Of a stretch of DNA of 32,794 nt, positions 17,099 through 24,945 are shown piece by piece. Each line of letters opens with the position of its first letter. The first letter of the stretch is position 1. The notes under the pieces are model-generated. The model saw only the letters and a program-made list of their open reading frames with translations. It ran no database searches and was not told the DNA's origin. The position numbers and the translations under genes are program-made. Source of the DNA: Pseudomonas sp. R37(2017) (GTDB lineage Bacteria > Pseudomonadota > Gammaproteobacteria > Pseudomonadales > Pseudomonadaceae); contig NZ_NEHO01000030.1 of the NCBI RefSeq assembly GCF_002113375.1, forward strand, positions 1 to 32,794, in the 5' to 3' direction.

Positions 17099-18814
17099 TC
17101 AGCGCTTGTCGGCGACCAATGGCGGGGTACGCGGCGGGATCATGCGTTTGCTGCCGGTCGACTCGAACGCCGACGCCAGCTTCAGCAACGACGAGTCGTC
17201 ATAGGCGCGACCGGCGAACGTCAGGCCGACCGGCATGCCGATGTCCGGCATCACGCCCATCGGCACGGTGACCGTTGGCACGCCGAGGTGGCGGATGGCG
17301 AGGTTGCCGTTGGCGACCCATATGCCGTTGCTCCAGGCGATATCCGCCGATTGCGGATCGACATCGGCATTGGCCGGGGCCACATCGGCGACCGTCGGGA
17401 ACAGCACCGCGTCGAGGCCCAGGCGATCCATCCAGTCTTCCAGATCGATCTTGCGGGTCTTTTCCAGTCCGCGCAGGCCGTCCGGCACCGTGCTGATCTG
17501 GTCCCACGGTGTGATGCCGCGTTCGGCCATGCGCACGTATTCGTCCATGCCGGCGACGAGGTCGCCCTCACGGTTGGGCAGGGTACCCGGGTCGTGAGGG
17601 AAGATTTGCGGGCCATCGACATCGACCAGGCGATTCAGTTCGGGATCGCCGTTCGCTTGCAGGAAATCATCGAAGGCCCAGGCGGTCAGGTCCCACAGTT
17701 CATGGTGTAAAAACTCTTTGGAGACGATGCCGCGATTGAACACGGTCGTTGCGCCAGGGCGATCGCCCTCGCAGTTGGAAACCAGCGGGAAGTCCACTTC
17801 GAGCACTTCGGCACCGGCGGCTTCGAGGGCCTTGCGCGCCTGTTCCCAGAGGCCGATCACCGAAGGACGGGTGTTGATGCGCTGGCCGGTCGGGCCACCG
17901 ATGCCAGGCGCTTCGGATGTACCGGCTTCAGGGTCGGCGTTGATGTACATGCGTGGAATGCCGAACTTCTTGCCTTTGAGCGCGTCGCTGTTTGCAGCCA
18001 GCGCCGCATAGGATTGCGGGCGTACCTCGGACGATTTCGGAATGGGTACCCAGGGCTGCAAGCGCCACAGGTCGCCGCGGGTGTCCGGGTCATCGGCCAC
18101 GACCACGTCGAGTACTTCGAGCAGGTCGGCCATGGTCCGGGCAAACGGCACGACCACGTCCATGGTCGGGGTCAACGGCCAGTTGCCGCGGACCGAGATC
18201 ACCCCGCGAGAAGGGGTGTAGGCGCACAAACCGTTGTTCGAGGCCGGGCCGCGACCGCTCGACCAGGTTTCTTCCGCCAGGCCGAAGGCCGAGAAACTGG
18301 CCGCGGTCGCCGTGCCGGCGCCGTTCGACGAACCGGAAGCGAAAGGGGCGGTGAGGTAACCGGCGTTGTACGGGCTTTCGGCGCGGCCGTAGACGCCGCG
18401 CTGCATCCCGCCGTTGGCCATCGGCGGCATGTTGGTCTTGCCCAGGCAGATCGCCCCGGCGGCGCGCAGGCGTTCGATGGTGAACGCATCGCGATAGGCG
18501 ACCAGGTCCTTGAAGGCCGGGCTGCCGGAAGCGGCGGTGAGCCCCTTGACCAGATAACTGTCCTTGGCGGTGTAAGGGATGCCGTCCAGCGGGCCCAGTA
18601 CCTGGCCCTTGGCGCGACGGGCGTCGCTGGCCTGTGCTTCGGCGAGCGCCTCGGGGTTGCGCACCACGACCGCGTTCAGCGCCGTTGGCGTTTGCGGGCC
18701 GTCATACGCGTCGATCCGCGCGAGATAAGCCTGGACCAGCTCGACCGAGGTGGTCTGGCCGGATTCGAGCGCGGCGCGCAGCTCGGCGATGGAGACTTCG
18801 GTGACTTCGATCAT
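17099..18814 (-). CDS. Amidase-signature family hydrolase
   Basis: A 571-residue amidase-signature enzyme hydrolysing a C-N amide bond by a Ser-cisSer-Lys triad. Lys84 lies in LDGIPYTAKDSYLVKG and the cis-Ser in ASGSSNGAG (about 162). The nucleophile is most likely Ser186 in EETWSSGRGPA. The last motif differs from the usual DTGGSIRxPA, so this is a divergent subgroup. No signal peptide is visible. The ABC importer follows upstream on the same strand but is separated by a terminator. A 22-codon frame overlaps its start by ATGA. Substrate unknown; it could deamidate a compound brought in by the nearby importer. Confidence 0.9.
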   Translation of the reverse strand: MIEVTEVSIAELRAALESGQTTSVELVQAYLARIDAYDGPQTPTALNAVVVRNPEALAEAQASDARRAKGQVLGPLDGIPYTAKDSYLVKGLTAASGSPAFKDLVAYRDAFTIERLRAAGAICLGKTNMPPMANGGMQRGVYGRAESPYNAGYLTAPFASGSSNGAGTATAASFSAFGLAEETWSSGRGPASNNGLCAYTPSRGVISVRGNWPLTPTMDVVVPFARTMADLLEVLDVVVADDPDTRGDLWRLQPWVPIPKSSEVRPQSYAALAANSDALKGKKFGIPRMYINADPEAGTSEAPGIGGPTGQRINTRPSVIGLWEQARKALEAAGAEVLEVDFPLVSNCEGDRPGATTVFNRGIVSKEFLHHELWDLTAWAFDDFLQANGDPELNRLVDVDGPQIFPHDPGTLPNREGDLVAGMDEYVRMAERGITPWDQISTVPDGLRGLEKTRKIDLEDWMDRLGLDAVLFPTVADVAPANADVDPQSADIAWSNGIWVANGNLAIRHLGVPTVTVPMGVMPDIGMPVGLTFAGRAYDDSSLLKLASAFESTGSKRMIPPRTPPLVADKR

Positions 18815-18879
18815 GCTGCCACCGCCGCTTGCAGGTGGAGGGTCCCAAACACTTCACTTTTCTCGAAATGGACGTTCAT
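18811..18879 (-). CDS. Possible 22-codon leader frame coupled to the amidase
   Basis: ATG at 18879 opens a 22-codon frame beginning MNVHFEKSEVFG and ending QAAVAA, whose TGA overlaps the amidase ATG as ATGA. A weak GAG lies about ten bases upstream. Such overlaps usually mean translational coupling, so this may be a leader peptide or the remnant of a preceding gene. The evidence is only position and frame, so it may be chance. Confidence 0.35.
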   Translation of the reverse strand: MNVHFEKSEVFGTLHLQAAVAA

Positions 18880-18999
18880 ATCGTTATTCTCGTTGCACTG
18901 TGTGGCACGACAGGGTCGGGTGTTAAAAATACTGAGCGCTATTTAGCATTAAACCGGGATTTTAGGAATCCTTTGTCCAATTTATCTTACAGGCGACAG

Positions 19000-19034
19000 A
19001 AAAAAGGCCACCACAACCCGACGTTGTGGTGGCC
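19000..19034 (-). terminator. Rho-independent terminator of the ABC transporter operon
   Basis: A 12-bp perfect stem (GGCCACCACAAC / GTTGTGGTGGCC) with a five-base loop. Read on the minus strand it is followed by six T. It lies 45 bases past the stop of the ATPase gene at 19079 and separates the transporter operon from the amidase. Confidence 0.93.
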
Positions 19035-19078
19035 TGAGGGTGACTCATTATAGTGGCCCGCACGCGCAGGCCAATGGA

Positions 19079-20233
19079 TCAGTGCGCGCCGGCAGCCTTG
19101 TTCAGGTCGCTTTCGGCCCATTCGGTGTACACGCAGGCATCCGCCGTGGCCCAGCGCACCTTGACCGGATCACCGGCATTGAGCGGCATGCCGGCGGCGG
19201 AGAGTGCCTTGACCGTCATCGAGGTGCCACCCGCGGTGACCACGCTGCAGGTCTGGCTCTCGCCGAGAAACAACACTTCCACGACCTTGGCCGAAACTTC
19301 GTTCCAGCCGGCGGCCAGCGGTTCGTCAGAGGCTTGCTGCACGCTCAACGCCAAGGCCTTTTCTGGACGTACCATCAGCAGTACGTCCTGATCGGTTTGC
19401 AGGCCGGCAGTGAGGCGGATCGACAGCGGCTGGCCTTCGAACGATGCCACCGCATTGCCCTGGGCCTTGAGCTTGAGGAAGTTCGAGTTGCCCAGGAACG
19501 ACGCGACAAAGGCGTTCGGCGGGTTCTGGTACAGGTCATAGCCGCTGCCCAGGCCGACGATCTTGCCGTGGCTGAAAATCGCGATGCGCTGGGACAGGCG
19601 CATGGCTTCTTCCTGGTCGTGGGTCACGTAGACGATGGTGATGCCCAGGCGCCGATGCAGCTGGCGCAGTTCATCCTGCAGGTCCTCGCGCAGTTTTTTG
19701 TCCAGTGCGCCCAACGGTTCGTCCATCAACAGAATGCGTGGTTCGTAAACCAGCGCCCGGGCGATGGCGACACGCTGTTGCTGGCCGCCGGACAGTTGCG
19801 AAGGGCGGCGATGGGCAAATTGCTCCAGTTGCACCAGTTTCAGCATCGCATCGACCCGGCGCTCGCGTTCGGCGGCGGCGAGTTTGCGGATGGTCAGCGG
19901 GAAAGCGATGTTGTCGCGCACGGACAGATGCGGGAACAGCGAGTAGCGCTGGAACACCATGCCGATGTCGCGTTTGTGCGGCGGCACGTTGACCAGCGAC
20001 TGGCCGTTGACCAGGATCTCGCCGCTGCTCGGGGTTTCGAAGCCGGCGAGCATCGACAGCGTGGTGCTTTTGCCCGAGCCGCTGGAACCGAGGAAAGTGA
20101 GGAATTCGCCGTCCTTGATGTCCAGCGAGATGTTGTCCACGGCGGCAAAGTCGCCGTAGTGCTTGTTCAGGTTACGCAGGCTGACCAGGGGCTTGTCATT
20201 TTGCTGCGCGGAATCTTTGATCACTGCACTCAT
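19079..20233 (-). CDS. ABC transporter ATP-binding protein (PotA-like)
   Basis: A 384-residue cytosolic ATPase of the spermidine/putrescine/iron-type importers. Walker A GSSGSGKST is at 49-57, the signature LSGGQ at 147-151, Walker B ILLMDE at 167-172, and the switch His in VYVTHDQEEA near 205. A C-terminal TOBE-like domain (about 285-375) is typical of PotA/FbpC-type subunits. The frame runs upstream to 20377, but ATG 20233 has AGGAG six bases before it. Last gene of the four-gene operon binding protein - permease - permease - ATPase, closed by a terminator. Confidence 0.95.
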   Translation of the reverse strand: MSAVIKDSAQQNDKPLVSLRNLNKHYGDFAAVDNISLDIKDGEFLTFLGSSGSGKSTTLSMLAGFETPSSGEILVNGQSLVNVPPHKRDIGMVFQRYSLFPHLSVRDNIAFPLTIRKLAAAERERRVDAMLKLVQLEQFAHRRPSQLSGGQQQRVAIARALVYEPRILLMDEPLGALDKKLREDLQDELRQLHRRLGITIVYVTHDQEEAMRLSQRIAIFSHGKIVGLGSGYDLYQNPPNAFVASFLGNSNFLKLKAQGNAVASFEGQPLSIRLTAGLQTDQDVLLMVRPEKALALSVQQASDEPLAAGWNEVSAKVVEVLFLGESQTCSVVTAGGTSMTVKALSAAGMPLNAGDPVKVRWATADACVYTEWAESDLNKAAGAH

Positions 20234-20250
20234 GTCGTACTCCTGGGCGC

Positions 20251-21060
20251 TCAGGCGCTGATTTCGTTGCGCCGGCGCAGGGCAGCGGCGATGACCATGA
20301 CCAACACCGAAAGGCCGATCAGCAGCGTCGAAGCGACGGCGATCACGGGCGTCAGGTCCTGGCGCAGGGTGGTCCACATTTTCACGGGAAGGGTTTGCAG
20401 GGTCGGGCTGGCCATCATCACGCTCAGCACCACTTCATCCCACGAGACGAGGAAGGCGAAGAGGGCGCCGGCCACCATGCCCGGACGGATCGCCGGGAAG
20501 GTCACCTTGAACACCGCTTGCAGGCGCGAGGCGCCGCAGATCACCGCCGCGTCTTCAATCGACTGATCGAACAGCTTCAGCGAGTTGATGATCGAAATGA
20601 TGGTGAACGGCAGCGCGACGATGACGTGGCTGACCACGAACGCGAACATCGTCCCGGTGTAGCCGAGTTTCAGGAACAGCGCGTACACCGCCACGGCGAT
20701 GATCACCAGCGGCACGATCATCGGCAGGGTGAACAGGCCGTAGAGCATTTCCCGGCCGGGGAAACGCCCGCGCACCAGGGCGAATGCGGTCGGCAGGCCC
20801 AAGGCGACGGCGAAGAACGTCGTCAGCACCGCGACCTTGAGGCTGGCCATCGCGGCGTTCATCCAGTCGGCATTGGAGAAGAACTGGCCGTACCATTTCA
20901 GCGTCCAGCCTGGCGGCGGGAACACCAGCCATTGTGACGAGCCGAACGACAGCAGCACGATGAACACGATCGGCAGCAGCAGGAACAGACCGATCAGCCC
21001 GGTGGTGGCGTACAGGCCCAGGCGCATGCGCCGGCTCATGGCATTGGGGGTCAGGAGCAT
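20251..21060 (-). CDS. ABC transporter permease (PotC-like)
   Basis: A 269-residue inner-membrane subunit with about six transmembrane segments. The EAA-type cytoplasmic loop (EDAAVICGASRLQAVFKVTF, about residues 168-190) docks on the ATPase. It resembles the PotC/PotI branch. It lies 17 bases before the ATPase gene and 6 bases after the other permease, so the operon is tightly packed. Confidence 0.95.
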   Translation of the reverse strand: MLLTPNAMSRRMRLGLYATTGLIGLFLLLPIVFIVLLSFGSSQWLVFPPPGWTLKWYGQFFSNADWMNAAMASLKVAVLTTFFAVALGLPTAFALVRGRFPGREMLYGLFTLPMIVPLVIIAVAVYALFLKLGYTGTMFAFVVSHVIVALPFTIISIINSLKLFDQSIEDAAVICGASRLQAVFKVTFPAIRPGMVAGALFAFLVSWDEVVLSVMMASPTLQTLPVKMWTTLRQDLTPVIAVASTLLIGLSVLVMVIAAALRRRNEISA

Positions 21061-21066
21061 GACGGC

Positions 21067-22011
21067 TTACCTCGCGTTGCTGGCGCCAACCGGGGATTCC
21101 GGCTGGAGCTTCAGGTAGAAGTAGAACAGCACCAGCGTGATCACGATCAGCAACGCGGCGCCGGCGCTGGCCAGGCCCCAGTTGAGGAACGACTGCACCT
21201 GCTGAATGATGAATTCGGGCAGCATCATGTTCTGCGCACCGCCCAGCAGCGCCGGGGTCACGTAGTAACCGAGGGACATCACGAACACCATCAGGCCGCC
21301 GGAGAACAACCCCGGCCGGCACAGCGGCAGGAACACCCGGAAGAAATTGGTCCAGGGGCTGGCGCCGCAGATGGAACCGGCCTGCAGGATCATCGGGTCG
21401 ATGGCCTGCATGGTCGCCTGCAATGGCAGCACGATGAACGGGATCATGATGTAGCTCATGCCGATCACCACGCCGGTGAGGTTGTGCACCATTTCCAGCG
21501 GTTGATCGATGATGCCCATGGCCATCAACGCCTTGTTGATCACCCCCGAGGCTTGCAGCAACACCAGCCAGGAGTAGGTGCGGGCGAGCAGGCTGGTCCA
21601 CATCGACAACAGCACGATGTTGAGGATCCAGCGCCCCCAGCCGCGCGGCACCAGGGTGATCGCCCAGGCCAGCGGGAAGCCCAGCAGCAGGCTGAACAAT
21701 GTCACCAGCCCCGCCACCGAGAATGTGTTGAGCAGTACCCGTGCGTAGGCGGAGTTGGCGAACAGTTGTTCGTAGTTGCCAAGGCCCGGCACCGGTTCCA
21801 GCACGCCGCGCAACAGCAGGCCGATCAACGGCGCCAGAAAGAACAGGCCGAGGAACAGCAGGGCGGGCACCAGGTTGCTCGCGCCACGCCAGCGCTGCGT
21901 CAGGGAAGGGGATTGCGTCATCACGGCAGCCTTGGCGGACGCCGAACCGGCAGCGCCAGTGGCGCTCCCGGTGGCAGTGGATGGACGAGACGCGGTTACC
22001 GTCATTTTCAT
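21067..22011 (-). CDS. ABC transporter permease (PotB-like)
   Basis: A 314-residue inner-membrane subunit. An Ala/Ser/Thr-rich cytoplasmic N-tail (about 1-40) precedes about six transmembrane segments, and the EAA loop is around QAGSICGASPWTNFFRVFLP. It resembles PotB/PotH. I place the start at ATG 22011, which overlaps the stop of the binding-protein gene as ATGA, indicating translational coupling. A second ATG at 22005 is possible. Confidence 0.94.
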   Translation of the reverse strand: MKMTVTASRPSTATGSATGAAGSASAKAAVMTQSPSLTQRWRGASNLVPALLFLGLFFLAPLIGLLLRGVLEPVPGLGNYEQLFANSAYARVLLNTFSVAGLVTLFSLLLGFPLAWAITLVPRGWGRWILNIVLLSMWTSLLARTYSWLVLLQASGVINKALMAMGIIDQPLEMVHNLTGVVIGMSYIMIPFIVLPLQATMQAIDPMILQAGSICGASPWTNFFRVFLPLCRPGLFSGGLMVFVMSLGYYVTPALLGGAQNMMLPEFIIQQVQSFLNWGLASAGAALLIVITLVLFYFYLKLQPESPVGASNAR

Positions 22012-23033
22012 TTGACCAGCCATTCGTTCCACCGTGTCGCGATGGCCGGACCGTTCTTGGCCCAGTACGCGAAATCAAGAGTGATCTGATCCTTTGCGTA
22101 GGCGGTCGGCAGGTTGGGAGCCAGCACCGAGTCCAGGCGCTGCACGCTGTCGACGTTGACCGGAGCGTAGGCGGTCAGGTTGGAGAAGTCTGCCTGGCCT
22201 TTGGCACTGCTGGCATTGGCCAGGAACTTCATCGCCGCGTCCTTGTTTTTCGAACCCTTTGGAATGACCAGGATGTCGGCCATGACCAGGTTCTGCTTCC
22301 AGCTTACGCCAACCGGGGCGCCGTCTTCCTGCAGGGCGTGAATCCGGCCGTTCCAGAACTGGCCCATGCTCGCTTCACCGGAGGCCAGCAGCTGTTGCGA
22401 CTGCGCGCCGCCGCCCCACCAGACGATGTCTTTCTTGATGGTGTCGAGTTTCTTGAACGCGCGGTCCAGGTCCAGCGGATAGAGTTTGTCGGCCGGCACG
22501 CCATCGGCCAGCAAGGCCAGTTCAAGAACGCCAGGGCTTGGCCATTTGTAGAGGGCGCGTTTGCCGGGGTAGGTCTTGGTGTCGAACAGCGCGGACCAGT
22601 CCTGGGGTTTGCTGGCGCCGAGCTTGCCTTCGTTGTAGCCGAGGACGAAGGAGAAGAAGAACGAGCCGACGCCATGATCGTTGACGAAGCGCGGGTCGAT
22701 CTTGTCGCGTTCGATGACTTTGAAATCGAGGGGTTCGAGCAAGCCTTCGGAGGCTGCGCGCAGGGCGAAGTCGGCTTCGACATCGACCACGTCCCACTGC
22801 ACGTTGCCGCTTTCGACCATGGCCTTGAGCTTGCCGTAGTCGGTCGGACCGTCCTGCACTACGGTGATGCCGCTGGCCTTGCTGAACGGGTCGGCCCAGG
22901 CCTGCTTCTGCGCATCCTGAGTCGTACCGCCCCAGCTGACGAAGTTGACGCTTTCGGCCGCCAGCAACGCCTGGCTGGTGACGCTCAGCAGTCCTGCAAA
23001 CAGCACTGCGGATACACGTTTGTTCAACACCAT
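22008..23033 (-). CDS. ABC transporter periplasmic substrate-binding protein (PotD-like)
   Basis: A 341-residue secreted binding protein. A Sec signal peptide (about residues 1-26, ending ALLA-AES) is followed by a PotD/PotF-like fold with VNFVSWGGTTQDAQKQAW and WDVVDVEADFALRAA. Family members bind polyamines, opine-like or other small cationic or nitrogenous solutes; the ligand cannot be read from sequence. A GTG at 23039 is in frame, but GAGGG sits seven bases before ATG 23033, so I chose the latter. It is the first gene of the importer operon, with a palindromic operator about 100 bases upstream. Confidence 0.94.
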   Translation of the reverse strand: MVLNKRVSAVLFAGLLSVTSQALLAAESVNFVSWGGTTQDAQKQAWADPFSKASGITVVQDGPTDYGKLKAMVESGNVQWDVVDVEADFALRAASEGLLEPLDFKVIERDKIDPRFVNDHGVGSFFFSFVLGYNEGKLGASKPQDWSALFDTKTYPGKRALYKWPSPGVLELALLADGVPADKLYPLDLDRAFKKLDTIKKDIVWWGGGAQSQQLLASGEASMGQFWNGRIHALQEDGAPVGVSWKQNLVMADILVIPKGSKNKDAAMKFLANASSAKGQADFSNLTAYAPVNVDSVQRLDSVLAPNLPTAYAKDQITLDFAYWAKNGPAIATRWNEWLVK

Positions 23034-23130
23034 TTTCACGCCCTCATTGTTGTGTTTATGAGCGGGGCTTTCGAGTGCCCGCCTATCGGGAGCATCAGGT
23101 CCATCGAATCATCTCTGATCGTATGGCCTA

Positions 23131-23155
23131 TGGAATATCATATTATGGTATTCCA
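23131..23155 (-). promoter_or_regulatory. Operator A, palindrome before the ABC operon
   Basis: A 25-base dyad: the left arm TGGAATATCATA mirrors the right arm TATGGTATTCCA with only one mismatched pair. Read on the minus strand it contains ATACCATAATA, shared with the sites at 24496 and 31952. It overlaps the candidate -10 box of the importer promoter, as expected for a repressor site. Assigned by inference to the GntR protein encoded at 25512-26264. Confidence 0.75.
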
Positions 23156-23167
23156 AACTTTGTGCAA
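23140..23167 (-). promoter_or_regulatory. Candidate sigma-70 promoter of the ABC operon
   Basis: On the minus strand TTGCAC (23167-23162) and TAATAT (23145-23140) are 16 bases apart, about 110 bases before the binding-protein ATG. The -10 lies inside operator A. Confidence 0.5.
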
Positions 23168-23239
23168 GCACTTTGCCGTACCGGCTATCAGCCAAAAGTG
23201 GTTTTTCAGTGGTTCCGACGGTTGCTCGACGACGCAGTC

Positions 23240-23335
23240 CCCTGTGGGAGCGAGCCTGCTCGCGAAGGCGGTGTAACAGTCAACGAAGATGTTGGATGTT
23301 CTGCCCTCTTCGCGAGCAGGCTCGCTCCCACAGGG
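23240..23335. repeat. REP pair (TGTGGGAG type)
   Basis: CCTGTGGGAGCGAGCCTGCT and an inverted copy ending GGCTCGCTCCCACAGG, about 50 bases apart. It lies between the 3' end of ribBA (stop at 23355) and the importer promoter. It fills most of the remaining 321-base gap. Confidence 0.9.
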
Positions 23336-23354
23336 AATTGCACTAAACCGAGGG

Positions 23355-24464
23355 TCACTCAGTAAACGGAATACTCTCCACCACCTCCAGGTCATACCCG
23401 GTCAAGCCCGCATATTTCAGCGGCGGTCCAAGATGACGAAGCTTGCCGACACCCAGGTTCTGCAGGATCTGCGCACCCGTGCCCACTTCCGAGTAAATCC
23501 GCGACTGCGAACGGCTGAACTGCCGTGGCGGTTGGGTCAATTGCGGCACGCGTTCGAGCAACGCCTGGGAGGATTCGTGATTGGCCAGCACCACCACCAC
23601 GCCGTGGCCTTCGGCGGCGACACGCTGCAGGGCGGCCCACAATGTCCAGTTGCTCGGTCCGCTGTACTCGGCACCGACCAGATCGCGTAACGGGTCGATC
23701 ACATGCACGCGCACCAGTGTCGGTTGCTCGCGGCGCAGATCGCCCATGACCATGGCCATGTGGACACCGCCTTCGATGCGATCTTCAAAGGTGATCAGAC
23801 GAAAGGTGCCGTGCACGGTCGGCAGATCACGTTCACCGATGCGCACGATGGTGTGTTCGGTGCTCAGGCGATAGTGGATCAGGTCGGCGATGGTGCCGAT
23901 CTTGATCCCGTGCTTGCGCGCGAACACTTCCAGATCCGGGCGGCGGGCCATGGTGCCGTCATCGTTCATCACTTCGACGATCACCGAGGCGGGCGTATGG
24001 CCGGCCAGCCGTGCCAGGTCGCAGCCGGCTTCGGTGTGACCGGCGCGGGTCAGCACACCGCCTTCCCGGGCACGCAGCGGGAAAATATGGCCTGGTTGCA
24101 CGATGTCGGCGGGGCCGGCGCTGGCGGCGACGGCGGCGGCCACGGTGCAGGCTCGATCGGCAGCGGAGATACCGGTGGTGACACCGACGGCGGCCTCGAT
24201 GGACACGGTGAAGGCGGTGCTGAACACGCTGCCGTTGCTCGGCACCATTTGCTCCAGGCCCAGGCGTTTGCAGTGCTCGTCGGTCAAGGTCAGGCAGATC
24301 AGGCCACGGGCTTCGCGGGCCATGAAGCTGATCGCCTCGGGTGTGCAGCAGTCGGCGGCGAGCAACAGGTCGCCTTCGTTTTCCCGGTCTTCATCGTCGA
24401 CCAGCAAGACCATTTTGCCGAGGCGGTAATCTTCGATGATTTCTTCGATGCTGTTGAAGGCCAT
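23355..24464 (-). CDS. ribBA: RibBA-type DHBP synthase with degenerate GTP cyclohydrolase II domain
   Basis: A 369-residue protein. Residues 1 to about 205 are a complete 3,4-dihydroxy-2-butanone-4-phosphate synthase (RibB), with the acidic motif DDEDRENEGDLLLAAD and GHTEAGCDLARLAG; it makes the four-carbon precursor of riboflavin. The C-terminal part aligns with GTP cyclohydrolase II at its end (VGTGAQILQNLGV, LKYAGLTGYDLEVVE). However, the zinc cysteine cluster (expected near RVHVIDPLRDLVGAEY) and the EGRGIG motif (here LANHESSQ) are missing. It is therefore probably RibB-only, like the RibBX variants of Proteobacteria. The start is ATG 24464. It is divergent from the DUF1330 gene with operator B between, so it looks like an inducible extra copy serving flavin demand. 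Confidence 0.9.
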   Translation of the reverse strand: MAFNSIEEIIEDYRLGKMVLLVDDEDRENEGDLLLAADCCTPEAISFMAREARGLICLTLTDEHCKRLGLEQMVPSNGSVFSTAFTVSIEAAVGVTTGISAADRACTVAAAVAASAGPADIVQPGHIFPLRAREGGVLTRAGHTEAGCDLARLAGHTPASVIVEVMNDDGTMARRPDLEVFARKHGIKIGTIADLIHYRLSTEHTIVRIGERDLPTVHGTFRLITFEDRIEGGVHMAMVMGDLRREQPTLVRVHVIDPLRDLVGAEYSGPSNWTLWAALQRVAAEGHGVVVVLANHESSQALLERVPQLTQPPRQFSRSQSRIYSEVGTGAQILQNLGVGKLRHLGPPLKYAGLTGYDLEVVESIPFTE

Positions 24465-24495
24465 GCTGGAGTCTCGGTGTCTGTTGGATGGATAA

Positions 24496-24513
24496 TGTGG
24501 TATACCATAATAC
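24496..24513. promoter_or_regulatory. Operator B between ribBA and the DUF1330 gene
   Basis: TGGTATACCATAATAC (24498-24513) is identical over 16 bases to operator C. Its core TGGTATACCA is a perfect palindrome, extended to TGTGGTATACCATA with one mismatch. It fits the TNGT-N-ACNA pattern known for GntR/FadR-subfamily sites. It lies in the 70-base divergent region, so one bound dimer could shut off both genes. Confidence 0.75.
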
Positions 24514-24534
24514 AAAATAAATCGAGAGGTCACT

Positions 24535-24831
24535 ATGAAGGCGTACTGGATTGCTCATGTGGATGTCACCGACCCCGATCGATACAGCCAATACACCCGG
24601 CGGGCACCGCAGGCGTTTGCCGCTTATGGCGCACGGATCCTGGCTCGCGGTGGGCGCAGCGAGGCGATGGAAGGTCGGTCGACGCCGCAACGCAGTGTGG
24701 TCATCGAGTTTGATTCTTATGAGCAGGCGGTGGCTTGCTATCACTCGGCGTTGTATCAGGAGGCGCGGGGGTATCGGGTGGGGGTGGCTTTGGCGGAGGT
24801 GATTATTGTCGAGGGGGTGGGGGCTTTGTGA
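24535..24831 (+). CDS. DUF1330 family protein
   Basis: A 98-residue cytosolic protein with the DUF1330 dimeric alpha/beta-barrel (ferredoxin-like) pattern: MKAYWIAHVDVTDPDRYSQY, then ARILARGG and SVVIEFDSYEQAVACYHSA. No reaction is established for the family; related folds are small isomerases, monooxygenases or decarboxylases. GAGAGG lies five bases before the ATG. Operator B directly upstream ties it to the GntR-controlled group. The 3' end is unusually G-rich. It converges on the NUDIX gene. Confidence 0.88.
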   Translation: MKAYWIAHVDVTDPDRYSQYTRRAPQAFAAYGARILARGGRSEAMEGRSTPQRSVVIEFDSYEQAVACYHSALYQEARGYRVGVALAEVIIVEGVGAL

Positions 24832-24851
24832 TATCAGGATGTACACAGCCC

Positions 24852-24895
24852 CCTGTAGGAGCGAGCATGCCGCAAGCGGGCGCCCGCTCCTACAA
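24852..24895. repeat. Degenerate REP hairpin
   Basis: CTGTAGGAGCGAGCATGCCG and GGGCGCCCGCTCCTACAAG face each other. It lies between the convergent DUF1330 and NUDIX genes and may act as a shared 3' hairpin. Confidence 0.7.
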
Positions 24896-24945
24896 GGACA
24901 CGAGGTCGATTGCGATCAAGTCGGCCAGATCAAAATCCGCCTCTG

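Noticed and set aside
24465..24534. FMN riboswitch before ribBA
   Set aside because: Only 70 bases separate the divergent genes, too short for an RFN element, and the conserved riboswitch blocks are not seen; an operator palindrome is there instead.
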